A stretch of DNA of 64,000 nt from JADLHS01 sp964553795 (lineage in GTDB: Bacteria; Verrucomicrobiota; Verrucomicrobiia; Limisphaerales; JADLHS01). The notes under the pieces were generated by a model. The model saw nothing but the letters and a program-made list of their open reading frames with translations. It was not told the origin of the DNA and searched no databases. The translations under genes and the position numbers were made by a program. Where the stretch lies: assembly GCA_964553795.1 (NCBI GenBank), contig CAZKMR010000002.1, forward strand, positions 91,816 through 155,815, in the 5' to 3' direction. Below, in pieces: positions 27,601 through 37,000 of the stretch (its first letter is position 1; each line of letters begins with the position of its first letter).

Positions 27601-29347
27601 CGTTGGAAACCTGCTCCAAAACGCTCAGCCGCGTCGGTTGCCGCGCTCCCGCCACTGCGCCAACAATCGAGTAATACCCCAGACTTCCATACGCCGAAAA
27701 GCCGGTGGTCAGCGGATCGTTCTTGCCGACGCCATGAACGCGAAACGTGTACGTGCCAGCGGGGAGATTCGCCGTGAGACTCGCCCACAAGGTATTCTGC
27801 GGATTGTTGCTCAAGATGACGGTGTTGCCGCTATTCGCGATGGTCACCGCGAGACCGAGATTGGCCCAGTCGTTATGCACCGGCCGCGCGGTCAACGAAA
27901 CCGGACCGCCCGTCGTCGTGAACTGAAACGCATCCGTGTCGCCGGTGCGCTCAATTACGCCTTCCGCCGATACTGATTCATCGGGATGCACTTCGAGATA
28001 TCGCGCCGTGGCCAGCGTGCTGCCCGTATCATCCGTGCGGTAATCCACACTATTGTTATTGTTGACGATGCGACTGAGTTCATCTTCGAGCTCATTGGCG
28101 CCCGCGTATTCCCCTTTGGCCCACTGTGACACCGGCTGATAATAACCCACGCCCATGATGGGCGCCCAACCGGTCTCACCGCTACCGTGTCCGCCGTAAT
28201 ACTCATTCGTGGTCGTGCTCCCGTTGCCCTGACCTTGATGCGACAATTGCAAGGTGTGTCCCGCTTCGTGCGACGCCACTTCCGCCGCGCTCTTGCCAGT
28301 GTTGTAGAGTGACCAGCAAGGCGTGTCGCCGCCCCAATTCCACGACCCATAAAAGGCCACGCCCGCCGCGGTTACCGGCGTGGTGGTGAACGACACGCGC
28401 TGCCGGCTGGTTTCCGGGGCGGCGAAGTAAACTTTGAAATCCGTCGTGACATTGATGTTGAAGGGCAGGAAATCCTCCGCCACCCGTTTCCACACGTCGT
28501 AGATCGTGTTGTTGTTAATTCCGGTAGGTTTAGCGTAGTACACCCCACCCCACGTCGGCGTGTAACCGCCCGCGAAATCCAGCAACAGCACCCCCGTCGC
28601 CCCGGGCAAGCTTTGCAGCGACACAATGTTGCTGTTGTAACTGGGCACAAACATCGGCACTTCGTCCGCCCGCAACGGCGGAATCTCCATGGTTTCCGCT
28701 TGGTGCGAGTCAACTTCGGCCGCCGCCACCTGCGGAAACGTGGAGCGCAGACAAATCACCTCGTCCAACCGGCGTTGCCACAATTCCGGTTCGCCGCCCG
28801 GCCCCGTCGGCTCAATCCGATACGCCGTCTGACTGTCGGGAAACATCACTACCCCGACAGCTTTGCCCGCGACACCCAATTGCGGCGGCGTCAGGAAGAA
28901 AAACTCTCCCGACTCCGGCGCGCTCAAGTCCCCGGAAAAATAGGACAACTCCCCATTCCGATACTGCGTGATACGCACGATTCCCTGAGCGATGCGGCCT
29001 TCGGTCAATTCAAACTCGATTGCGTCTCCCGCCGCCACGGATTGATGCGCCGCCATGAAGCCAGTGTCCCACGCGCGTTTCGATTTACCCGGTTCGCGCA
29101 GTGACGGCGCGTAAGGATTAAAGCTCACGGTGTTGGCGACTGTCCCGCTTGCCGGTGCGACTGTTCCTGGCGTCGCCATGCTGGGCTCATTTGCGGTCGA
29201 GGAAACTGCAACTGTTGAAGGTTCAACCAGCGGATTCTCCGTGGCAGTTTGAACCAACGGCACTTCGCGCGATAGGTTCGATTGAAACACCAGCACGCCA
29301 ATGGCCAACAACGTCACAACTCCGCCGACAACAACACGCGTTTTCAT
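24683..29347 (-). CDS. Giant secreted metzincin-like metalloprotease with LamG and Ig domains
   Basis: About 1554 residues from the ATG at 29347, which begins a signal anchor (VVVGGVVTLLAIGVLVF). Catalytic region with zinc motif HEAGHTLQLSH (about 362; the usual Gly after HExxHxx is Gln) followed by a Met-turn candidate WAPIMGVGYY. Then a pre-peptidase C-terminal-like domain (DTDAFQFTTTGGPVSL), cadherin-like repeats, Ig-like domains (about 885-1070), a LamG domain (about 1072-1296) and two putative Ig domains (DLNPIESLNFAKVSGPAWL), ending NAATFYRVSGN. It is a paralogue of the protein at 51645-57590, with near-identical blocks (VWKRVAEDFLPF, WAPIMGVGYY). Substrate unknown; a secreted or surface peptidase is inferred. 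Confidence 0.8.
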   Translation of the reverse strand: MKTRVVVGGVVTLLAIGVLVFQSNLSREVPLVQTATENPLVEPSTVAVSSTANEPSMATPGTVAPASGTVANTVSFNPYAPSLREPGKSKRAWDTGFMAAHQSVAAGDAIEFELTEGRIAQGIVRITQYRNGELSYFSGDLSAPESGEFFFLTPPQLGVAGKAVGVVMFPDSQTAYRIEPTGPGGEPELWQRRLDEVICLRSTFPQVAAAEVDSHQAETMEIPPLRADEVPMFVPSYNSNIVSLQSLPGATGVLLLDFAGGYTPTWGGVYYAKPTGINNNTIYDVWKRVAEDFLPFNINVTTDFKVYFAAPETSRQRVSFTTTPVTAAGVAFYGSWNWGGDTPCWSLYNTGKSAAEVASHEAGHTLQLSHQGQGNGSTTTNEYYGGHGSGETGWAPIMGVGYYQPVSQWAKGEYAGANELEDELSRIVNNNNSVDYRTDDTGSTLATARYLEVHPDESVSAEGVIERTGDTDAFQFTTTGGPVSLTARPVHNDWANLGLAVTIANSGNTVILSNNPQNTLWASLTANLPAGTYTFRVHGVGKNDPLTTGFSAYGSLGYYSIVGAVAGARQPTRLSVLEQVSNGTVVGVVPANAPGNLAYSFASGNTGNTFAINNSGVLSVANNALLNYDQRASNSVFFVGFELFVNILNLDNPGLNELNRRVVVNLLDREGSYPLAVNGFNAGIIVPYDATTAAPQATGFDVPNNFAFYQEGLNGNAQIGNPNQGLQGFPSDRQVRSQVDGSIFEVGPYGAPNALMLGNIYPASGTLALASPQALNKLAILASSANGGGVGSLVLNFSDGTKSPVFNLNAQDWYGTTANVALQGFGRVRLGQATFNTENPGWNNPNLYQTTIDLAALGLNKTISSVSFTNPPAGGSRTTAILGLSGQAMPAAVAIAQQPASTTNNIPTAPVTFNVVAMGAPPLSYQWYRGNPGSGTPVVGATSSNLVLTSIQLSHAGNYYVIVTNNVSATTSEAATLTVYRAPQIVQQPTPAASRRAIGESISYSVGVNAALPVGYYWRSNGLPIPGANAATLNLVNVQSNSAASYSVLVSNLYGSALSSSAALTVVPPNYPYAQLVLADNPLSYFRLDETSGTTAFDCVGGRNGIYNSTQLGQPGYNLLDTHTSARFGPSQNSYVGSIPIDFGSAANQSLTVECWVRGGVPGSDAGLITKGTGAGGEQINLDCGGPGRAFRFFVRKDDGNAVLATGNIVPNNQWQHVVGVLNRPAGQVLLYVNGVLNASNSDFPTENYRGLLRSANAMTIGSRQSGTGAYNNQWNGFMQDVAIYNYALSAGQILAHYQAASNRAPEFVNNPITKPNANAGQAYFSAINTDATEPNGDAITFAKVSGPSWLTVGSNGALSGTPANGNANTNLFVVSARDAAGLSNVATLNIYVNASPVFNEDPFSLPDVLAGQSLNVNIATNVTDLNPIESLNFAKVSGPAWLSVAANGTVSGTPAGGDVGTNTVVLSVTDSGGLADSATLFVRVVSPVPLQASLEPQGNDLLLSWTGGTPPYQVEMRTNLTTDVWTPLGAPTTQTSLLITPSNAATFYRVSGN

Positions 29348-29639
29348 TACTTCTCGAAACTTCATCTGTGGTTAGGATTGCCTCCCACCGGCGAAACCCG
29401 CCCAAACGCCAGTTTAGCAGCGCCTGACCAGTTTCCAACGGGGCATGCCCTTATTCTCTCCAACGCGCGGCTGACCACAACCGGACTAATGTGGCTTTTA
29501 TGGTAATTATGTAACCTCGCTTTGCGTTGACTGAAAGCAATCGTCCCCAATTTTTAACGCCCCGCGCGTTGATGCGTTCGGGTTCGTTATCCGTAAGGCA
29601 AAGAACACTAATCCTGGAATGAAGTTCAAATGTGCGTGA

Positions 29640-30617
29640 TTAACCCTCTGTCACGCGCAGACTCGTGAAGCGACCCTCAGTTGTGTTCCATTCAGCGCTG
29701 ACTTTCCCAACTGGTTGCCGACCGAGAAACGCCGCCGGTTGAGCGGAAGCCATCGCCCACGCTTCCGTCACGGAAACACCGGCAAACTTCACGGTATTGG
29801 CCACAGCTCGATCCAACGAGAGCGCCGAACCCGCCAGCCACGGTTTGCCCGGTGGCGCGACCCGGCCGTTTGCGTCGAGTTCGACAATTTCTCCACTCAA
29901 TTCGTAGCGACCCGGCGGGCTGGCGGCCGCGGCGGTGGCGTCGCTGACCAGAATTGTGCGCGCCGGCGTTTTCGCCCGAATCATCGCCTTCACCGTCGCG
30001 GGCGGCAGGTGATGTCCATCGACGATCAAACTGGCATGCAATTCGTCCGCCGCGAGTTGTTCCCAGATGAAATTAGGATGTCGCGGCAACTGCTGCGCGC
30101 AGCCGTTGCCGAGATGTGTCGAGAGCGTCGCCCCCGCCTGGACAGCGGCGCGAATTTGTTCCGGCGTCGCCGCGGTGTGCCCGAGGGCCACGCGAATGTT
30201 TTGCGTCACCAGAAATTCAATCAGCGCCAATGCCCCGGGCACTTCCGGCGCCAGGGTGACCAAAACAATCTTGCCCTGCGCCGCCTCTTGCCGGCGTAGA
30301 AAGTCGTCGCGCGTCGCGGGAATCACATGTTGCCGCGGATGCGCCCCGCGCGGTCCATCCTCCACCGCAATGTATGGCCCTTCCATGTGCAGGCCGGCAA
30401 TCGCTGGGTGATTTAATGCCAACATCGCCTGGGCGCATTGACGGAACCGTTCCAGCGACGAGGTGATGAGCGTTGGCAAAAAACGCGTCACTCCCGTGGC
30501 CCGCATCGCTTCAATTGCGCGATGCAATTCTTCCGCTGCTGCGCCGGGTTGGTTGAAGTCCACGCCGGCGAAGCCGTTCACCTGCAAATCGAACAATCCT
30601 GGAAGTTCAACCCGCAT
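29640..30617 (-). CDS. nagA: N-acetylglucosamine-6-phosphate deacetylase
   Basis: 325 residues, about 50 shorter than typical NagA because the N-terminal beta-sandwich strands are missing and the protein starts almost at the barrel (PGLFDLQVNGFAGVDFN). Amidohydrolase features: metal ligand Glu in HMEGPYI, His in ALGHTAATP, STHLGNGC, IVDGHHLPP and catalytic Asp in LVSDATAAA. It overlaps nagB by 11 bases, so the pair is translationally coupled. Function: GlcNAc-6-P to GlcN-6-P plus acetate. Confidence 0.9.
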   Translation of the reverse strand: MRVELPGLFDLQVNGFAGVDFNQPGAAAEELHRAIEAMRATGVTRFLPTLITSSLERFRQCAQAMLALNHPAIAGLHMEGPYIAVEDGPRGAHPRQHVIPATRDDFLRRQEAAQGKIVLVTLAPEVPGALALIEFLVTQNIRVALGHTAATPEQIRAAVQAGATLSTHLGNGCAQQLPRHPNFIWEQLAADELHASLIVDGHHLPPATVKAMIRAKTPARTILVSDATAAAASPPGRYELSGEIVELDANGRVAPPGKPWLAGSALSLDRAVANTVKFAGVSVTEAWAMASAQPAAFLGRQPVGKVSAEWNTTEGRFTSLRVTEG

Positions 30618-31365
30618 GCGGCTGATGAATGGGGTTGGCCAGTAACGACGCCGAAGCCTGATCTAAAAACATCGTGACATCGGGATGCGTTTGCAAAATG
30701 GAAGCCGGCGCAGCCGGACTGACCGGACCTTCGAGACAGGCTTGCACCGCGCGGGCTTTTCGTTCGTCGGGCACAACACAGAGAATTGTTTTCGCCTTCA
30801 TGATTTGGCGAATGGACATGGAAATCGCCTGCCGCGGAACTTCCGCCATGTCCTTGAACCAGCCCTCGCCGACCTGTTGACGCCGACAGGCTTCGTCCAA
30901 CGTCACCACCAGATAAGGTTCTTCCGTTGTAAAATCCGCCGGGGGATCATTGAACGCCAGATGCCCGTTCTCGCCAATGCCGACGAAGGCGACGTCAATC
31001 GGAGCGCGATTCAATTCCACTCCCACCGCGCGACAAACCGCGTTCACGTCCCCTTCCCCATCCAACAAGTGAGCCGTGCGAATGCCCGCCGGCTCAATGA
31101 GACGCTCGCGCAAATATTTTCGGAAGCTCGCCGGATGCGTCGCCGGCAATCCGACGTATTCATCCAGGTGAAATAATTCCACGCGCTCCCAAGCAATCCC
31201 GGGAATCGCGAGCAAGGCTTGCAGGAAATTGAACTGTGAAGCACCGGTGGCCGCGATAATCCGCGCCCCGCCCGTGCGGGCGATGGTTTGGCCCAAAATC
31301 AGCGCGGCCTCCGCGGCGGCGGCGCGACCGAGCGCCCGACTGTCCGTTGCCATGTGCAATCGCAT
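30607..31365 (-). CDS. nagB: Glucosamine-6-phosphate deaminase
   Basis: 252 residues, normal for NagB. Motifs: TGASQFNFLQAL (sugar phosphate loop), FHLDEYVGLPATHPASF (catalytic Asp and substrate loop), VGIGENGHLAFNDPPADF (Asp-Glu-His relay). Converts GlcN-6-P to Fru-6-P and ammonia, feeding the product of the overlapping nagA into glycolysis. No amino-sugar transporter lies next to it in the window. Confidence 0.93.
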   Translation of the reverse strand: MRLHMATDSRALGRAAAAEAALILGQTIARTGGARIIAATGASQFNFLQALLAIPGIAWERVELFHLDEYVGLPATHPASFRKYLRERLIEPAGIRTAHLLDGEGDVNAVCRAVGVELNRAPIDVAFVGIGENGHLAFNDPPADFTTEEPYLVVTLDEACRRQQVGEGWFKDMAEVPRQAISMSIRQIMKAKTILCVVPDERKARAVQACLEGPVSPAAPASILQTHPDVTMFLDQASASLLANPIHQPHAG

Positions 31366-31380
31366 ATTTCGTCTTCCCGT

Positions 31381-32697
31381 TCAAACTTGCGGCTCCCAAC
31401 CGGCCCGATACTCGCGGCCCACGAATTCTTCCGTCCCGGGAGCGGAAAGAATCTTCCGGTTTTGCGGATCGAAATCAATCGTGCGCCCGGTGCGCCACGC
31501 GATGTTTCCGAGGTGACACAGCACCGTGCTCTTCTGCCCTTCCGCAATCTCCGCCGCCAACGGTGTTCCGGATCGAATGGCGTCCGCAAAATTTTGGAAG
31601 TGGACTACGTCGTAGCCGTAGGTGTCGAGTCGGTCGCTTTTGATTTCGCGCCCCACTTTGTTCTTCAGGTCGTAAATCGTGGCGTTGTTTCCGGCAATGG
31701 AAAGACTGCCCTTCGCGCCATAGAAATTGACGCCGAAGGAAGCGCCTTCAAATCCACGCGGCGCGCAACTGTGCCCTTCCCACGCCATACCCCGGTCTCC
31801 GAAATCGAATGTCGCCACCGTCGTGTCCGGCGTTTCCCAATCGTCCTGGTGGAAGTAGCGATTGCCGCCGCACGTGACGCGAGTGGGCAACTCCACCTGC
31901 AAGCCCCAGCGGGCGAGATCCAACGCGTGCACGGCGTTGTTGCCCATTTCGCCCGTGCCCCAATGCCAGAACCAGTGCCAGTTGTAGTGAATCAGATTAT
32001 CGCGGAACGGCCGCTCCGGCGCCGGGCCCTGCCAGAGGGAATAATCCAGCCAGTCCGGCACGGCGGCAATTTTCCCGCGCCCAATGCTGGCGCGATTGTT
32101 GGCGTACCAGCCGCGCGCAAATCGTACGGCGCCGATTTCTCCCGCCTGCAACGCCTGCATCGCCTCCTGCACCCACGGCCAACTGCGCCGTTGATTGCCC
32201 ATTTGCACCACGCGTTTGTGCTTTCGCGCGGCAGTCACAATGAGTTCGCTTTCGCGCAGGTTATGGCTGCCGGGTTTTTCCACGTAAACGTGTTTCCCCG
32301 CCGCACACGCCATGATTGTGGCCGGTGCGTGCCAGTGATCCGGCGTGGCGATGGAAACCGCGTCCACTTCCGGGTTGTCGAACAAGCGCCGGAGATCGCT
32401 CACGGCTTTGGGCGGGCGCGCCTGGAGTTTGGCCGCGGCGGCAATGCCTTTCTCAACCGCTCGTTTGTCCACATCACACACGAACCCCACTTCGACATTC
32501 GGCACGCCCAACAAACCCCTGATATGATTCATACCTCGCGCGTTGCAGCCAATGACCGCGACGACGATTTTGTTTTGGGCTGCATTCGCGGCCCGGAGCG
32601 TCGCGCCGCTGGACAGGGCAACAACGCCGGCAGTTGTGACCGCGGTTCGTTTCAGGAACGCGCGGCGGGGAATTAATTTTGTAGCGGTTGAATTCAT
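31381..32697 (-). CDS. Gfo/Idh/MocA family oxidoreductase with Tat signal
   Basis: 438 residues from the ATG at 32697, preceding a twin-arginine leader (IPRRAFLKRTAVTTAGVVAL). NAD(P)-binding Rossmann part (KIVVAVIGCNARGMNHIRGL), EKPGSHNL catalytic Lys-Pro motif, NQRRSWPWVQEAM, and a C-terminal GFO domain (WGTGEMGNNAVHALDLARW, His in the conserved place). Typical PVC-group secreted or periplasmic sugar oxidoreductase; the sugar substrate cannot be read from the sequence. Follows nagB and nagA on the same strand (15 bases upstream of nagB). Confidence 0.88.
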   Translation of the reverse strand: MNSTATKLIPRRAFLKRTAVTTAGVVALSSGATLRAANAAQNKIVVAVIGCNARGMNHIRGLLGVPNVEVGFVCDVDKRAVEKGIAAAAKLQARPPKAVSDLRRLFDNPEVDAVSIATPDHWHAPATIMACAAGKHVYVEKPGSHNLRESELIVTAARKHKRVVQMGNQRRSWPWVQEAMQALQAGEIGAVRFARGWYANNRASIGRGKIAAVPDWLDYSLWQGPAPERPFRDNLIHYNWHWFWHWGTGEMGNNAVHALDLARWGLQVELPTRVTCGGNRYFHQDDWETPDTTVATFDFGDRGMAWEGHSCAPRGFEGASFGVNFYGAKGSLSIAGNNATIYDLKNKVGREIKSDRLDTYGYDVVHFQNFADAIRSGTPLAAEIAEGQKSTVLCHLGNIAWRTGRTIDFDPQNRKILSAPGTEEFVGREYRAGWEPQV

Positions 32698-32775
32698 GTT
32701 GCTTGTTTCCATTTCTCGATCTGTGCCGGTCAGTTCAAAACTTTCCGCTCGTGCTGCCAAACGATTGACCTGAGC

Positions 32776-33813
32776 CTAGCGAGGCGCGATTGAATTGGTC
32801 CGGTTTGATGCGCGGGCGGCGGCCAATGTTTCGGCCAGGGTTACCGTGGCGCCGTTGCGTTCCTTGCTGAGATCTGCCGCTGACATGAACGCAAATAGCT
32901 CGATGGTTTCTTCAATGGGCACTGGAGATTGATGGGTCTGAAAGAACTTCACAATTTCACCCACCAACGGCGCATAACCATCGAACGCGCCGATTCGCGC
33001 CGCACCCGTTTCGCCGCGCGCCATTCCCGCGTACGATTTGCCACTGCGAAAAACTCCTCGTCGCCCGTCCTTCCACGTGCCGATCACTTCCATACCTCCA
33101 TCGGCTGTGGCGCCGCGCGTCACGCTTTCACAACCTGTGCCCATGACGGTGAAGAGCGATTCACAACCATGAATGCCATACCAATAAAGGTCCGGGTGAT
33201 GCGGCTCGAGGTTTGCCGGACTGGAGGTTTCGGCGCTCTGCACGCGACCAATACTGCCGTGGCGCGCGGCCTGGGTGTTTTTCGCAAAGCGCAACGCCGA
33301 CGCCGTGAACATCGGAATCCCTTCCGCTTGGGTGAGCCGGATGATTTCCAGTACCTCGGATAAATTCCCACCCAACGGCTTGTCAATGAACACGGGCTTT
33401 TTGAATGGGAGAATCGCTTTGACCTGTGGCAAATGCGCCCGCCCGTCCACGCTCTCGATCAGAATCGCATCCACGTCCGCACCAACCTGCGCGATGGTGT
33501 CATAAATCTTCACGCCATACTTGTCCCGCAAGACCGCGGCGTTGGTTTCCGCCTTTTGCAGCGACGTTGGGATATCAGGACTGCCTCCCTGAAACGCCGC
33601 CACCACCTTGGCTCCGAGCACGTGATTCTTGTTGGTCGCGTTGTTCAAAATCTCCGTGAAGGCCACGGCATGGGAACTATCCAGGCCAATGATGCCGACC
33701 CGCAATTCCGAAGCTGGCGCGCTCCCTGCCACCGCCAGGATCGCGACCATGAACATCGCCAGAGTTCGAATTCCAGTTTTGAATCCGTGGCGCGGTAATT
33801 TTTGCAGCAGCAT
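32776..33813 (-). CDS. Gfo/Idh/MocA-like oxidoreductase, secreted
   Basis: 345 residues from the ATG at 33813; a hydrophobic signal (TLAMFMVAILAVAGSAPAS) follows. Rossmann segment LRVGIIGLDSSHAVAFTEIL, central FIDKPLGGNLSEVLEII with the Lys-Pro motif, and YWYGIHGCESLFTVMG. The usual GxGxxG dinucleotide loop is modified to GLDSSHA, as in a group of such proteins in PVC bacteria, so cofactor use is uncertain. Same orientation as the Tat-exported oxidoreductase downstream. Confidence 0.78.
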   Translation of the reverse strand: MLLQKLPRHGFKTGIRTLAMFMVAILAVAGSAPASELRVGIIGLDSSHAVAFTEILNNATNKNHVLGAKVVAAFQGGSPDIPTSLQKAETNAAVLRDKYGVKIYDTIAQVGADVDAILIESVDGRAHLPQVKAILPFKKPVFIDKPLGGNLSEVLEIIRLTQAEGIPMFTASALRFAKNTQAARHGSIGRVQSAETSSPANLEPHHPDLYWYGIHGCESLFTVMGTGCESVTRGATADGGMEVIGTWKDGRRGVFRSGKSYAGMARGETGAARIGAFDGYAPLVGEIVKFFQTHQSPVPIEETIELFAFMSAADLSKERNGATVTLAETLAAARASNRTNSIAPR

Positions 33814-33977
33814 GAAAGTGAATTTTGGGTGATTGCGTTGACCGGGCCAACTTAGCAATTCGACCAACGCAGAAGAAACAACATAGAAATGTGCAATTTC
33901 GCGCAGAAGCCGCGATCGAATTCACAGCTTCTGAATCGCTTTTCCGCCCGCGCCATTGAACGACAGGCCTTTCGGTC

Positions 33978-33992
33978 ATCGTTTCGGACGAT
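33978..33992 (+). promoter_or_regulatory. Operator-like dyad ATCGTTTCGGACGAT (copy 1)
   Basis: ATCGT-N5-ACGAT inverted repeat 38 bp upstream of the ATG of the sulfatase fusion gene. Two further copies lie upstream of the histidine kinase (42199) and PEP-CTERM (43455) genes. Dyad arms of five bases with a five-base spacer are typical of LuxR/NarL-type dimer sites. Confidence 0.65.
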
Positions 33993-34030
33993 GGACGGGT
34001 CGTGCGAACTGTTCCAGAATTCCTACTTCA

Positions 34031-37000
34031 ATGAATACATCCCAGAAGGTTGTGTCTCTCCACAGATTTGCGTTGCGCCAGTTGCACGTATTCCTGTTGT
34101 CCGTGATCATCCTGGTCTGGCTGGCCTCGCGCGCCTTTGCTGCGGATGTAACTTGGACGGGCAACGACGGCGACGATTTCTGGTCCAGCGCCGCCAATTG
34201 GAATACCGCAGCGCCGTCGGGTGGCGACAACTTGATTTTTAACGGCGCGCTCCGATTGGCGAACTCCAACAACCTCGCACTCTCGGCCGGCTGGCTGCAA
34301 TTCAACCACGGCGGATTCCATCTGCATGGTAACGCGCTGACCCTGAATCCCGCTCCCGCCGGCGTCATTACCAACCTGGCCGGCACAAATACGATCGCGT
34401 TCGACCTGACGATTTCGCCCGCGAACAAAATCTGGCACATCGCGGCGAACTCGGAATTGCAATTAGCAGGCGGGGTTTATCATTCCGCTGCCGCCAATCC
34501 GCTGATTACGCTGCACGGCGGCGGCACGTTGCGCCTGACCAGCCCGGACTTCAACACGACGCGCGCGATGACCCTGCACAACGGCACGGTGCTGGTGGAC
34601 GGCGGTTTTCTGCAACATAACAACGATGGCATTCGCTTTGTGCCCGCTTCGGGTGTGACGGTGGAAACCCGCATGATTAACAACGGCACTTGGCGCATTG
34701 GCGGGGGCGGAAATTTCCGCCTCGGTTTTGCCGGCGCGCAATCCGGCAGCACGAGCCGAATGATTCTGGATTCCGGCACGCTGGAGTTTTACGCCAACAA
34801 CGTCTCGGGTGGAAATATCTACGTCGGGGAAGTCGCCGGGGCGAACTCAATTTTTACGCAGAACGGCGGCGAAGTGACCGTCAATTCCGGCGGCGGCAAT
34901 GCGCTCGTTATTGGGGCCGGGGCCGGCGCGATTGGCACGTACAACCTGAACGGCGGGTTGTTGCGGATCGGTCAAGTGCGCCAAGGGAATGCGGGTGCCG
35001 CAATGGCGGTGTTCAACTTCAACGGCGGCACGCTGCAACCATTCGGCAGTTCCCCCACCTTCTTCGAAGGACTGCAATCCGCGCAGGTTCAGAATGGCGG
35101 AGCGCACATTGATACGACCAATCAATCCATCACCATCGCGCAAAACCTGATCGCGGCGGGCACGGGCGGCCTCACCAAGTNNNNNNNNNNNNNNNNNNNN
35201 NNNNNNNNNNNNNNNNNNNNNNNNNNNNNNNNNNNNNNNNNNNNNNNNNNNNNNNNNNNNNNNNNNNNNNNNNNNNNNNNTCCATCACCATCGCGCAAAA
35301 CCTGATCGCGGCGGGCACGGGCGGCCTCACCAAGTTGGGCAGCGGCACGCTGACCTTGAGCGGCGCCAACACCTACTCCGGCGTCACCGTCGTCAGCAAC
35401 GGAACATTGCTCATCAACGGCAGTCTCGGTGGCGCGGGTGCGGTAACAGTGACGAGCGGCACATTGGGAGGCGCAGGCACGATTGCCGGTCCAGTCACGA
35501 TTCAACCAAGCGCAGCGCTCGCTCCGGGCGCGTCCGTCGGAACGCTCACGCTGCAGAACAACCTGACGCTTGCCGGCGACCTGCTTTTGGAGGTGGATAA
35601 GGCTTCGAATCCATCCAACGATTTGGTTCAGGTCTCTGGCCAACTCACAAATGCCGGCAACGGCACAGTATTCATCGCCAATCTCGGTTCAGCCTATGCC
35701 GCGGGTGACAGCTTCAAGTTCTTCAACAAAGCCTTATTGAATGGCGGCGCGCTGAACATTTCCCCGGCGCATCCCGCGCCCGGTCTGACTTGGACAAACA
35801 AGCTGGCCAGCGACGGCAGTATCGGCGTCATCACCGCACCAGATGTTGGCACGCCGGCGGACCTCGTCGGGCTGAGCATTCATCCTGGCGCGCTCACACC
35901 TGCGTTTGCGTCCGACCAATTCAGTTACGCGGTCAGCTTCGCTTACAGCAACAGTACGGTGACCTTGACACCCACCGCCGCCAATCCGGCGGCGACGATT
36001 CGCATCATTGCTGGTGGCGTGACCAATCTCATTGCTTCCGGGGCAACGAGCGGGCCCATGGCGCTGAAAGTTAATACGAATCTGATCACCATTCGGGTCA
36101 CCGCTCCGGACGAATCCGTCACCAAAGAATACGAAGTCGCGGTGCATCGGATTCCGCCCCACGTGTTGTTGGTGCTCGCTGATGACGTCGGGTTTTCGGA
36201 CTGGGGCAGCTACGGCAGCGAAATCGCGACGCCGCATCTGGATCAATTGGCGACGAATGGATTGCGCTTTCGGCAATTTTACAACGCGGCGCGATGCAGT
36301 CCGACGCGCTGCTCGATTCTCACCGGCCTTTACACGCATCAGGTTGCGGTTGATCCTGCTCAGGCCCTGCCGAACTTGCGCACGGACAATAACGTCACCA
36401 TCGCCGAACTCTTGCGCGCGAATGGTTATCGCACGTATCTGTCCGGCAAATGGCATCTTGGCACGAGCGCCGGCAGGAATCCGTGGCAACGCGGTTTCGA
36501 CCATTTCTGGGGCTTCCCCAACGGTCACTCGGCGGACAACTGGCGCACGAATCAATACACGCTGGTTTCTTTGAGCAACGAAGTGCCGGCGCGCGTTTAT
36601 CCCCCGGGCACGTTTCATCAATCGGATGCCATTGGCGATTACTCGGTGGACTTCTTGAACCATCACTTTGCCAAGGTGGACCAAAAACCGTTCTTCCTGC
36701 ACATGACGTTTGGCGCCGCGCATTTTCCGCTGCAAATCCACAAACCATTGGTGGACGCCTACACGCCGGTCTATGCCGCCGGCTGGGATGTCATCCGCGC
36801 CGCGCGCTACAGCAACATGCTCGCGCAAGGGGTCATTGATGCGCGCTATCTGCTTTCCCCGCGGGGCGGCACGGCCCCGCACGGTTCTGAACCCATCGAA
36901 GAAATTCCCGCGTGGAATACCTTGAGCGCGAACCGGCAGGCCGACCTCGCGCGGCGCATGGCGATTTACGCCGGCATGGTGGAAAATCTCGATGCCAATG

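Noticed and set aside
29366..29639. Further copy of GTGGC-N8-GCCAC upstream of the first metzincin gene
   Set aside because: ATGTGGCTTTTATGGT at 29490 has only one arm and a shorter spacer. The region has no supported gene.
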